NCBI RefSeq assembly: GCF_900177615.1
Contig: NZ_FXAP01000005.1
Location: forward strand, 62,001 to 126,000
DNA length: 64,000 nucleotides
From: Plantibacter flavus
GTDB lineage: Bacteria > Actinomycetota > Actinomycetes > Actinomycetales > Microbacteriaceae
Reading direction: 5' to 3'
Shown here: positions 57,219-64,000 of the stretch, in pieces
How positions within the stretch are numbered: position 1 is the stretch's first letter
Layout of the letters: each line of letters starts with the position of its first letter
Notes under the pieces: generated by a model
What the model was told of the DNA's origin: nothing
What the model saw: the letters and a program-made list of their open reading frames with translations, nothing else
Database searches by the model: none
Position numbers and translations under genes: made by a program

Positions 57219-59545
57219 CCCGTGACCTCCATCTCGTCCGTCGTCCCTCCACACGGCGTCGTCGCTCGGTGACGCGTGGCGAACACCGACCACGTCCGGC
57301 GCAGACCGGTCACCAGGGAACCCGGACGCAGTCGTCGGCGCCACCGCTGGCCTCGGGATCCGGTGTCCACCTCGGCCAACGCCGCGGCGAGCTGCTGCCA
57401 CGCACGGTCGACCGCCTGCGAGTCCGGCGCAGTCGCACCGAATACCGTCCGGTCGACGAGTTCAGCGAGGGTCAGGACCGCCTCGCCGCCCGTCGTCGAC
57501 GCCAGCTCGAGCCGCGTCGCTCCGCGCACGGTCACGATCCCCCGGTCGGCGGCCGCATCCTCGAGCTCCCGCCAGGCCCCCGTCAGCACCGTCCGCCGAA
57601 GGTCGCTCCGATGCCGGGCGCGGCGTCGAAGCGCACGGGCAAGCGCCAGGCCCCAGACCGGTGACGTCAGCAGGAGCATCGCGCCGAGCCCCCAGCCGAC
57701 GATCGTTCCGACCGCCAGGAGCAGGGTGAGCCAGGCAGGTGCCGGCGGCACCTCGGGGACATCGCCGTCCTCGTCTCCCGGTCCGGGCGGAGACTGGTCG
57801 CGGTCCGGAGCGGGCGGCGGAAGGACCGTCTGGGGATGGGCGACGGATTCCCGGGACGTCTCGGTCTGCTCGGGGACCGGTCGCGGCTCCGGCGTCGGAT
57901 CCAGGACGATCCACCGGCCGTCCTGGATCTGCACCTCGGTCCAGACCGTGCTGTCGGCCCCGGTGACCGTGCGTCGATCACCCTCCGGACGGAACCCCAC
58001 CACGACCCGCGACGGGAACCCGAGGCCCCGAGCGAGAATGGTCAGGGCGGCGGCGTACTGCTCCTCGTCCCCGAGCATCGGGCTCGCCGTGACCAGTCGA
58101 TCGAGGCGCTCGGCACTGTGCCCGGCCCGACTGTCCGGTTCGCCCGAGGCCCCATGGCTCACGTATCCCGACCGCAGCCAGTCCACGAGCGTCGCAAGCC
58201 GGACCCCCGGTGGATCCGCGGGATCGGTCCGGCGCGCTGCCGCATCGAGCAGAGCCTCCGGCAGACCGGTCAGCTCGGTCTGGGTCGCCGGGCCAGGTGT
58301 GACGTCGTCGAGTGCATCCGCCTCCGATTCGTCCCCGATGAGGACCGACACCCGGTAGCCGAGTCCACTGCGCACGCCCGACGTCACCACCGCGGTCGAC
58401 GAGCGGCGATCGTAGGCGAACGAGTCCGCAGCCCGTCGGGCATCGGAACCGGAGAAGGCGATCGAACGCAGCGCGCCGGGCATCGGGAGCCACAGCCCGG
58501 TCCCCTCGCGGACGGTGATGGCGACGTCGGCGGTGACGCTGCGCTCGCCGGTCTGCCCCGGAAGCGTCGAGGGCACCCGGGCGAAGTCCCCTGTCGCTCC
58601 GCCGCCGGCCGTGAACACCTGGCCGTCGTAGCGGTCGAGCGCAGCCGTCCGGATGCGCGCACCGCCGGGCAGCCCCGAGACCGTGAACCGTTCCCGGTCG
58701 GCTCCGGGCGCGACCACCTCCGCTCGGAAGGCGGCGAGCGGACTCACGGTGCGTTCGAGCGACACCGGCGGCTCGACGACCTCGCGGAGGACGTCACGGT
58801 GTCCGACGGGCGGATGCAGGACGACTCCGACGCTCGCGCAGACCGCCAGGAGCGCGACCGCCGGCCAGAACCGTCGCGACCCGGCCGTGCGCGGTCGCCG
58901 GTCCGTCGTCATCCCGACGAGGAGCAGCACGCACACGGTCACGCCGACCGCGCTCACCGCGGGCAGGAACGGCCGACCGGAGCCGAACGCGATCGCGAAC
59001 CCGAGCACGGTCACCGGGAGCAGGCCGAGCCAACCCGCGTACCTGGCCGGACGCAGCAGGATGGTGACACCGACCCCCGCGACCGCGAGGAGGAGGAGGA
59101 ACGGCGGGACGAGGAGCGCACCGTACTCACCGAAGGGCGGTTCGATCGTCAACAGCTGCTTCCAGGAGACGACGACCGCCTCGATGAGCTGCCGTTCGCC
59201 GTCCCAGCTCGGCAGCACGCCGAGCACTGACGCGGACGGGACCGCGAACGGGACCCCGAAGCCGAGGAACGCGAGCGCACCGAGCACCGGCAGACTCCAC
59301 CACGCCAGCCGCAGCACGAGTCCGACCACCGCCACGGCCGCTCCCAGCAGCAGGCCTCCCCCGCAGGCCAGCGGGAAGGCCGCGGTCCCGAACGTCGACC
59401 ACAGGGGCAGCATCGCGAAGCCCAGCGCCGCGAGGAAGACCCCGAGGACCGGCAGCCGTCGGACGACGATGGTCCACACGCCGTCGGAGGATCCGCCCCG
59501 CGGCGCACGCCCCCGCGCGGGACGAGCCCGCAACACCCCGGTCAT
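57215..59545 (-). CDS. TgpA-like membrane protein with transglutaminase-like fold (catalytic residues missing)
   Basis: A 776-residue TgpA-type protein. Seven or so N-terminal membrane helices (about 25-230) precede an extracellular beta part and a transglutaminase-like core. There the usual G-x-C-E/R-x-(F/Y)-A region reads MLGDEEQYAAALTILARGLG. The catalytic Cys is Glu or Asp, and where D-x-H-A-W is expected, GADSTVWTEV has Thr/Ser for His. The final Asp in WIVLDPTPEPRP remains. One further helix follows a Pro-rich linker. The enzyme is thus probably inactive and a binding module. It overlaps DUF58 upstream and FHA downstream (ATGA). Confidence 0.87.
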   Translation of the reverse strand: MTGVLRARPARGRAPRGGSSDGVWTIVVRRLPVLGVFLAALGFAMLPLWSTFGTAAFPLACGGGLLLGAAVAVVGLVLRLAWWSLPVLGALAFLGFGVPFAVPSASVLGVLPSWDGERQLIEAVVVSWKQLLTIEPPFGEYGALLVPPFLLLLAVAGVGVTILLRPARYAGWLGLLPVTVLGFAIAFGSGRPFLPAVSAVGVTVCVLLLVGMTTDRRPRTAGSRRFWPAVALLAVCASVGVVLHPPVGHRDVLREVVEPPVSLERTVSPLAAFRAEVVAPGADRERFTVSGLPGGARIRTAALDRYDGQVFTAGGGATGDFARVPSTLPGQTGERSVTADVAITVREGTGLWLPMPGALRSIAFSGSDARRAADSFAYDRRSSTAVVTSGVRSGLGYRVSVLIGDESEADALDDVTPGPATQTELTGLPEALLDAAARRTDPADPPGVRLATLVDWLRSGYVSHGASGEPDSRAGHSAERLDRLVTASPMLGDEEQYAAALTILARGLGFPSRVVVGFRPEGDRRTVTGADSTVWTEVQIQDGRWIVLDPTPEPRPVPEQTETSRESVAHPQTVLPPPAPDRDQSPPGPGDEDGDVPEVPPAPAWLTLLLAVGTIVGWGLGAMLLLTSPVWGLALARALRRRARHRSDLRRTVLTGAWRELEDAAADRGIVTVRGATRLELASTTGGEAVLTLAELVDRTVFGATAPDSQAVDRAWQQLAAALAEVDTGSRGQRWRRRLRPGSLVTGLRRTWSVFATRHRATTPCGGTTDEMEVTG

Positions 59546-60939
59546 TCCGCGACCGCCCTGGCGAAGGAGCGGCGGAGGTCGTCGAGATAGCCGATGGTCA
59601 GCACGGTCAAGGCGTTCGTCCGGTGCAGGCCCGGACGTTCCTCCGGTCCGCAGCGGACGGCGATCGTCTGGGTTCCGGCGGGCAGCTCCGAGGACCAGGA
59701 ACGCAGCTCGCGCATCCCCGCGATCGTCCCCGTGACCACGAACACGGTCGTGACCTCCCGGGCGACACTGCCCACGAGCGCCGCCAACTGCTCCAGGGGG
59801 ATGAGGTCGTCGCCCGTCCCGACCTCGCTCAGGACGTCGAGCATCCGCACCCTCCCCGACGTCGGGACCACCCGAGGACGGCGTCGTGGTCCGCGGTGTG
59901 ACGGCGAGCCGTCGGGACTCGTCAGGACGGTGACGTCGCGCCCCTCACGCAGTGCGCAGGAGGCGATCGACGCCACCGCGCTGACCACGAGCTCGAACTC
60001 CTCGTCGTCCGCGAAGTCCTCGGTCGCCCGGCTGAACACGACGGCCACCCGACTCCGTCTCGTCTCCTCGAACTGCCGCACCGTGAGGCTGCCCGTCCTC
60101 GCGGTGCTCTTCCAGTGGATGTGGCGGCGGTCGTCACCCGCCCGGTAGTCGCGCAAGGCGTGGAAGGAGAGGTCGTCGGCCGTGAGGTCACGGCTCGCCT
60201 CTCCCTCGAGGTCGCGCACGAGGCCGGTGCCCATGCCGGGTAGCGCGACCGTCTCCGGATGGACCCGGAGTTCGTGCACGTCCGTCCAGACCAGCTCGCG
60301 TCTGAAGAGTCCGATGGGATCCGCGCGCAGCGTCCGAGCCGGTCCGACCCGGACGACACCGCGCCTCCTCGCGGGGATCTCGACCGTGCCCCGGTGTGCG
60401 TCGGCACCACTCGGCTTCACCCGGAGCTCGACGAGGTCCGCGCCGACGGGCACCTCGACCACCGTCCGCGCCGGTGCCCCACGACGTGCGCGCGAGACGT
60501 CGACGGCGGCAGCCACCGACCGACCCACCGACGTGCTCGATTCGGCGAGCGCGAGGGTCACCACGAGATCGCCGCGGCCGACAAGGAACCCCGCCGACGA
60601 CATCACCAGGACCGCCAGCATCGTCCCGCCGACCGCGAACTCGTCCCAGCCCACAGCCACACCGATGACGGTGGCCCCGATGGCGCCGACCACACCGGCT
60701 CCGCCGAGCGGCGTGGTCACGGAGCGGATCGTCCCCCGGAGCACGGTCCATCCAGCGATCGATCGAGCACCGACCGCCCGCCCCGCCTCGAGCGAGCGGG
60801 CGAGTGAACGGCCCGGTCGGCCCGGTACGGCGGTGCGAGCGGTCCGACCGGTCGCCGCCCGCTTGGCTGTCGCACCGAGGCCGGACCGCGCCGTCGAAGC
60901 CGAGCCGCCGATGCCGGCGGGCCGCGGGTGATCGCTCAC
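59542..60939 (-). CDS. DUF58 domain-containing protein
   Basis: A 465-residue protein with an Arg/Ala-rich N-terminal tail (~70 residues), two close hydrophobic segments (about 75-120) and a DUF58 domain with von Willebrand A-like fold. The signature HALRDYRAGDDRRHIHWKS is near 265-283, then TARTGSLTVRQFEETRR. DUF58 proteins pair with MoxR ATPases in many bacteria. The GTG start overlaps the MoxR stop (GTGA), and the stop overlaps the next ATG, so the whole block is one operon. Its function is unknown; roles in cell-envelope assembly are proposed for relatives. Confidence 0.88.
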   Translation of the reverse strand: MSDHPRPAGIGGSASTARSGLGATAKRAATGRTARTAVPGRPGRSLARSLEAGRAVGARSIAGWTVLRGTIRSVTTPLGGAGVVGAIGATVIGVAVGWDEFAVGGTMLAVLVMSSAGFLVGRGDLVVTLALAESSTSVGRSVAAAVDVSRARRGAPARTVVEVPVGADLVELRVKPSGADAHRGTVEIPARRRGVVRVGPARTLRADPIGLFRRELVWTDVHELRVHPETVALPGMGTGLVRDLEGEASRDLTADDLSFHALRDYRAGDDRRHIHWKSTARTGSLTVRQFEETRRSRVAVVFSRATEDFADDEEFELVVSAVASIASCALREGRDVTVLTSPDGSPSHRGPRRRPRVVPTSGRVRMLDVLSEVGTGDDLIPLEQLAALVGSVAREVTTVFVVTGTIAGMRELRSWSSELPAGTQTIAVRCGPEERPGLHRTNALTVLTIGYLDDLRRSFARAVAE

Positions 60940-61928
60940 TCCGGAAGCCGTTCAGCAGGTGGCTCGACGTCCAGGACCACCTGCGCCAGGACACTCGACG
61001 CGGTCACCCCGTCGAACTCCGCCTCCGGTTCGAGGACGAGCCGGTGCGCGAGCACCGGCTCGGCGAGCTGCTTGACGTCGTCGGGCAGCACAAACGTCCG
61101 GCCCTGCGACGCCGCCCAGGTCATCGAGCTGCGCAGGAGCGCCAGCGCACCACGGATGCTCGAACCGAGACGGACCTCCGGCGCCGCGCGGGTCGCGTCG
61201 ACGAGCCTCGCGACGTAGTCGAGGATCGTCGGATCCGTGTGCGGCAACTTCGACACGGCGACCAGGGAGTCGAGGTGTGACAGGGACAGCACCGCCGGGA
61301 TCGTCCGCTGATGCGCGCTCACCCGGACCCCCTCGAGGATCCTCCGCGTGGAGAGCGCGTCCGGATACCCGAGGGAGGTCTTCATGAGGAAGCGATCGAG
61401 CTGCGCCTCGGGGAGCCGGTAGGTGCCGGCCTGTTCGACCGGGTTCTGCGTCGCGATGGTCATGAACGGAGCGGGGACGGCGTGCGTCACCCCGTCGACG
61501 GTCACGCGCGACTCCTCCATGACCTCCAGAAGCGCGGACTGCGTCTTCGGGCTCGCGCGGTTGATCTCGTCGGCGAGCAGCACGTTCGAGAAGACCGGCC
61601 CGGGATGGAACTCGAAGACACCGCGCTGCTGGTCGTAGATGCTCATGCCGGTCACGTCCCCCGGAAGCAGGTCGGGAGTGAACTGGATGCGCCCGCTCGA
61701 CCCGTCGATCGTCTGCGCGATAGCCCGTGCGAGCGAGGTCTTCCCCGTGCCCGGTGCGTCCTCGAGCAACAGATGCCCCTCGCTGACGAGGGTCGTGATC
61801 GCGAGCTGCACGATCCGCGTCTTGCCGAGGACGACGAGCTCGACGTTGTCGACGAGGGAAGCGAACACCTCGGCGAACCACACCGCCTGTTCCTCGGTCA
61901 TGGTCTCGGTGTGCTGTCGCGGTGTCAT
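60936..61928 (-). CDS. MoxR family AAA+ ATPase
   Basis: A 330-residue MoxR ATPase. Walker A is EDAPGTGKTSLARAIA, Walker B VLLADEINRASPKTQSALLE, sensor 1 FMTIATQNPVEQAGTY, and the arginine finger and C-terminal helical lid follow (RFLMKTSLGYPD). MoxR proteins act as chaperone-like ATPases for partner proteins with VWA domains, here the DUF58 protein encoded next. GAGGAG lies four bases before ATG 61928. The gene is overlapped by the DUF58 start. Confidence 0.93.
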   Translation of the reverse strand: MTPRQHTETMTEEQAVWFAEVFASLVDNVELVVLGKTRIVQLAITTLVSEGHLLLEDAPGTGKTSLARAIAQTIDGSSGRIQFTPDLLPGDVTGMSIYDQQRGVFEFHPGPVFSNVLLADEINRASPKTQSALLEVMEESRVTVDGVTHAVPAPFMTIATQNPVEQAGTYRLPEAQLDRFLMKTSLGYPDALSTRRILEGVRVSAHQRTIPAVLSLSHLDSLVAVSKLPHTDPTILDYVARLVDATRAAPEVRLGSSIRGALALLRSSMTWAASQGRTFVLPDDVKQLAEPVLAHRLVLEPEAEFDGVTASSVLAQVVLDVEPPAERLPE

Positions 61929-62004
61929 GGATCTCCTCGTCGGGATGCGGGTGGGCTGCAGGTGGGGGTGGGATCCGACGGCGCGGACGCGACACCGGAG
62001 GCGG

Positions 62005-64000
62005 TCACCGGCACACGACCGCCGAGTCACCCGGCGCCTCGTAGGTCCCGCCGGCGATCTGCACCCTCGTGACGACCGCGACCGCCGAGCCCGGAGGCGC
62101 AGCCGGTGGCGGCTGGGTGACGGGTGACCATCCCGTGAGGTCGCTCCGCGACCCGTTCGGCGCGATCGCGAGGTACTTGAGCTCGACCACGGATGCGAGA
62201 CCGTTGTTGTCGGGTGCGGTGACCGTCGGTGGACGTCCATCCACCGGGCAACCGACGACCGTCGCCCGGACACGCAACGGGGTCAGGCTCGAGCCGATCC
62301 GCTGCGCATCGCCGCACGTCGCAGCGGACGCCGCAGCGCACGACCGCGCCCAGACGTCGAGGGCTCGTCCGTACCCGCCACCGGCGGAGACGACACCCCC
62401 GCCGCTCGTGACCCAGGGCCCGGCGCCGGATCCCGCGGCGACGACGCTCACCTCGAAGTGGTGGCCGGTCGAACTCGACGAGGCCAGGCCGTCGACGACG
62501 ATGTCGACCGAACCACTCGCCGCGTCGCCGAGGTGTGCGGCTCCTCCGGTCAGGGTCGGCCTCAGCTGGACCGGTCCCGTGACGAACTGGCGGCAGAAGA
62601 GGCCGTTGCTCACCGCCACGACGTACTGCCGATCGGCCGTCGGCGAGGTGTCCGTCCAGGAGGATCCGGACGGCAGGTTGGACGAGAAGGACGCCACATC
62701 GCACACCGGCTGGACCGAGCCGTTCGCAGGCGACACGGCGAACCGCACCGGTGCACCGCCGCCGGACACGCCCTCCCAGTCGACGACGACGCGGAGCGCA
62801 CCGCCGGCCCCTCCGGAGCCGGTCACCGTCGCCCGGGTGGCGGCGATCGACGGTGGACCCACCGCCGTGCCGGAGCCGGACGCACCCGGCCCGAGATTGG
62901 TCTGATTGCGCGCGGCGACCACCACGGTGACCGGCTGACCGGGGACGATGCCCACGCCCGTGAGGGTGACGTCCGTCTGCGACGAGGGGACCGTCGCCTG
63001 CGCGACGACGCCGGACGGCCCGCTCGCGGTGACCTCGTAGGTGGACACGGGCGTCCCCGTCGCGGAGGTGACCGCACTCCAGGACACCCGGACGGCGTGA
63101 CCCTCGGCATCCGCGTTCGAGCCTGCAACCGTGACGGTCCTGGGTGCGGCGGGCGTCGTGTCGACCACGAGGGCGGCGCTCGCGGGAGACGGCGCGCCAC
63201 GACCGACCTCGTTCACCGCGCTCGCCACGAACGCATAGCTCTTCCCGAAAGCGAGGGGTGCGACGACGCAGGCGTCCGGGTCCGTGCACTGCACCTGCAC
63301 GGTGCCGTCGGTGGAGCGCACCACGTACCCGGATATCTCCGAGGCGTTGGGGAAGGCGTGCGGGATCGCGAGCGTCACCGATCCCCGCTCGTCGTCCTGC
63401 GACACGATCGTCGCGGCACCGGGAGGTGCGTCTGGGACGTCCTGGATGCGGATCGAGGCGGTGCCCGTGCGGAACCGGTCGCGGTCGCCGGTGACGTCCG
63501 CCACCCGGTACGGCACCGTGACGTCGCCCGTCGGGCTCGTCGGTGCGACCTCGACCGTCAGGCGGCTTCGGTCGGCACTCGGCTGGACGGACACCCCGGC
63601 GGGGACCGCGCCCGTGTCGACGTCGACCACCGACAGCGGGTGCCCGGGGAACGGGTTCGTCGGCTCGTCGTTCACGAGCACGTCGATCGTGGTCGACGTG
63701 CCGCGCCGCACGACGACGGGATCGTTCTGCGGTGAGACCAGCGGTCTCGTCGAGCGGACGATCGTGAGGGCGATGACGCCGGCTCGACCCTGCCGTTTGC
63801 CGTCGGCGACCTGTACGGCGAGCGATGCGGTCGCCCCGACCGCCGCCCCGTCGACGGCCCGTGCGGTCATCGAGCCGCCGGAGACCGTCGCCGTCGCCAC
63901 GGACTCGTCTGCGGCGACGACGCTGTACCGGAGATCGGAGCGACGGTCGGGGTACGGGAAATCGGTCAGTGACAGGAGATCGATCCGTGTCTCACCCCCG
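62005..64000 (-). CDS. large Ig-like/fibronectin type III surface protein (partial, N-terminus off window)
   Basis: The frame is open to the right edge, so the start lies outside; 665 C-terminal residues are visible. From the right, a repeat-type domain contains VNDEPTNPFPGHPLSVVDVD, as in bacterial Ig-like or cadherin-like adhesins. Two or more FN3-type domains follow (PAAPRTVTVAGSNADAEGHA ... VSTYEVTASG), and then Cys-containing domains (CDVASF, CRQFVTG, SCAAASAATCGDAQR, GCPVDGRPPTVT). No LPXTG or transmembrane segment is at the C-terminus, which ends DSAVVCR, so it may be secreted or anchored by its missing N-terminus. It is first of the operon with MoxR. Confidence 0.75.
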   Translation of the reverse strand, partial: GGETRIDLLSLTDFPYPDRRSDLRYSVVAADESVATATVSGGSMTARAVDGAAVGATASLAVQVADGKRQGRAGVIALTIVRSTRPLVSPQNDPVVVRRGTSTTIDVLVNDEPTNPFPGHPLSVVDVDTGAVPAGVSVQPSADRSRLTVEVAPTSPTGDVTVPYRVADVTGDRDRFRTGTASIRIQDVPDAPPGAATIVSQDDERGSVTLAIPHAFPNASEISGYVVRSTDGTVQVQCTDPDACVVAPLAFGKSYAFVASAVNEVGRGAPSPASAALVVDTTPAAPRTVTVAGSNADAEGHAVRVSWSAVTSATGTPVSTYEVTASGPSGVVAQATVPSSQTDVTLTGVGIVPGQPVTVVVAARNQTNLGPGASGSGTAVGPPSIAATRATVTGSGGAGGALRVVVDWEGVSGGGAPVRFAVSPANGSVQPVCDVASFSSNLPSGSSWTDTSPTADRQYVVAVSNGLFCRQFVTGPVQLRPTLTGGAAHLGDAASGSVDIVVDGLASSSSTGHHFEVSVVAAGSGAGPWVTSGGGVVSAGGGYGRALDVWARSCAAASAATCGDAQRIGSSLTPLRVRATVVGCPVDGRPPTVTAPDNNGLASVVELKYLAIAPNGSRSDLTGWSPVTQPPPAAPPGSAVAVVTRVQIAGGTYEAPGDSAVVCR

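Overview
The window is very GC-rich, with codon use, mycothiol-linked redox (a mycoredoxin), actinobacterial-type Pnp, PfkA and PhoP-box-like motifs that point to a high-GC actinobacterium. The gene content and the recurring CCTGAGCCTGTCGAAGGG-type intergenic repeat suggest the family Microbacteriaceae (inference; no genus is claimed). I see 57 protein genes and one possible 13-codon leader ORF. There are no rRNA or tRNA genes, CRISPR arrays, insertion sequences or prophage. It reads as ordinary chromosome with several compact functional modules.

Left part (1-26.6 kb): the conserved actinobacterial series rpsO - pnp - M16 peptidase - dapB is present in order on the minus strand, but it is opened by two inserts. 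Between pnp and the peptidase lie about 12.5 kb of branched-chain amino acid catabolism. This comprises BCKDH E1alpha/E1beta/E2 and a tightly overlapped operon of methylcrotonyl-CoA carboxylase beta and alpha, an acyl-CoA dehydrogenase, a MaoC hydratase and a CitE-like lyase, with a divergent TetR regulator and palindromes between them. Together these would turn branched-chain 2-oxoacids (leucine route) into acetyl-CoA plus acetoacetate. Between rpsO and pnp lie a FUSC exporter-like protein, an acyltransferase, a quinone-oxidoreductase-like protein, a DedA protein and an amino acid permease. A flavin reductase/LLM monooxygenase pair follows rpsO.

Middle part (26.7-50.6 kb): a protealysin-like M4 metalloprotease is followed directly by an emfourin-like inhibitor. 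Then come small conserved proteins, an MFS exporter, apt, an FKBP, a fumarylacetoacetate-hydrolase-family protein, aspartate ammonia-lyase, a metallophosphoesterase and two divergent nucleobase permeases. A Pit phosphate transporter operon follows, preceded by five in-phase 11-nt repeats resembling a Pho box. A DUF2207 protein, an aldo/keto reductase, an S9 peptidase, a phosphofructokinase, a mycoredoxin and a SNF2 helicase complete this part.

Right part (50.7-64 kb): a GAF-type regulator - aldehyde dehydrogenase - DUF779 module, a CopA/CopZ copper operon with a CsoR-like operator, and a five-gene block of Ig/FN3-like surface protein, MoxR ATPase, DUF58 protein, a transglutaminase-fold membrane protein that has lost its Cys and His, and an FHA protein.

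Two regulatory themes recur. At least eleven genes have a TANNNT hexamer 6-7 bases before the start codon, most with no Shine-Dalgarno, which suggests leaderless mRNAs. Convergent gene ends often carry long perfect inverted repeats. Gene starts were chosen from Shine-Dalgarno spacing, overlaps and these hexamers.
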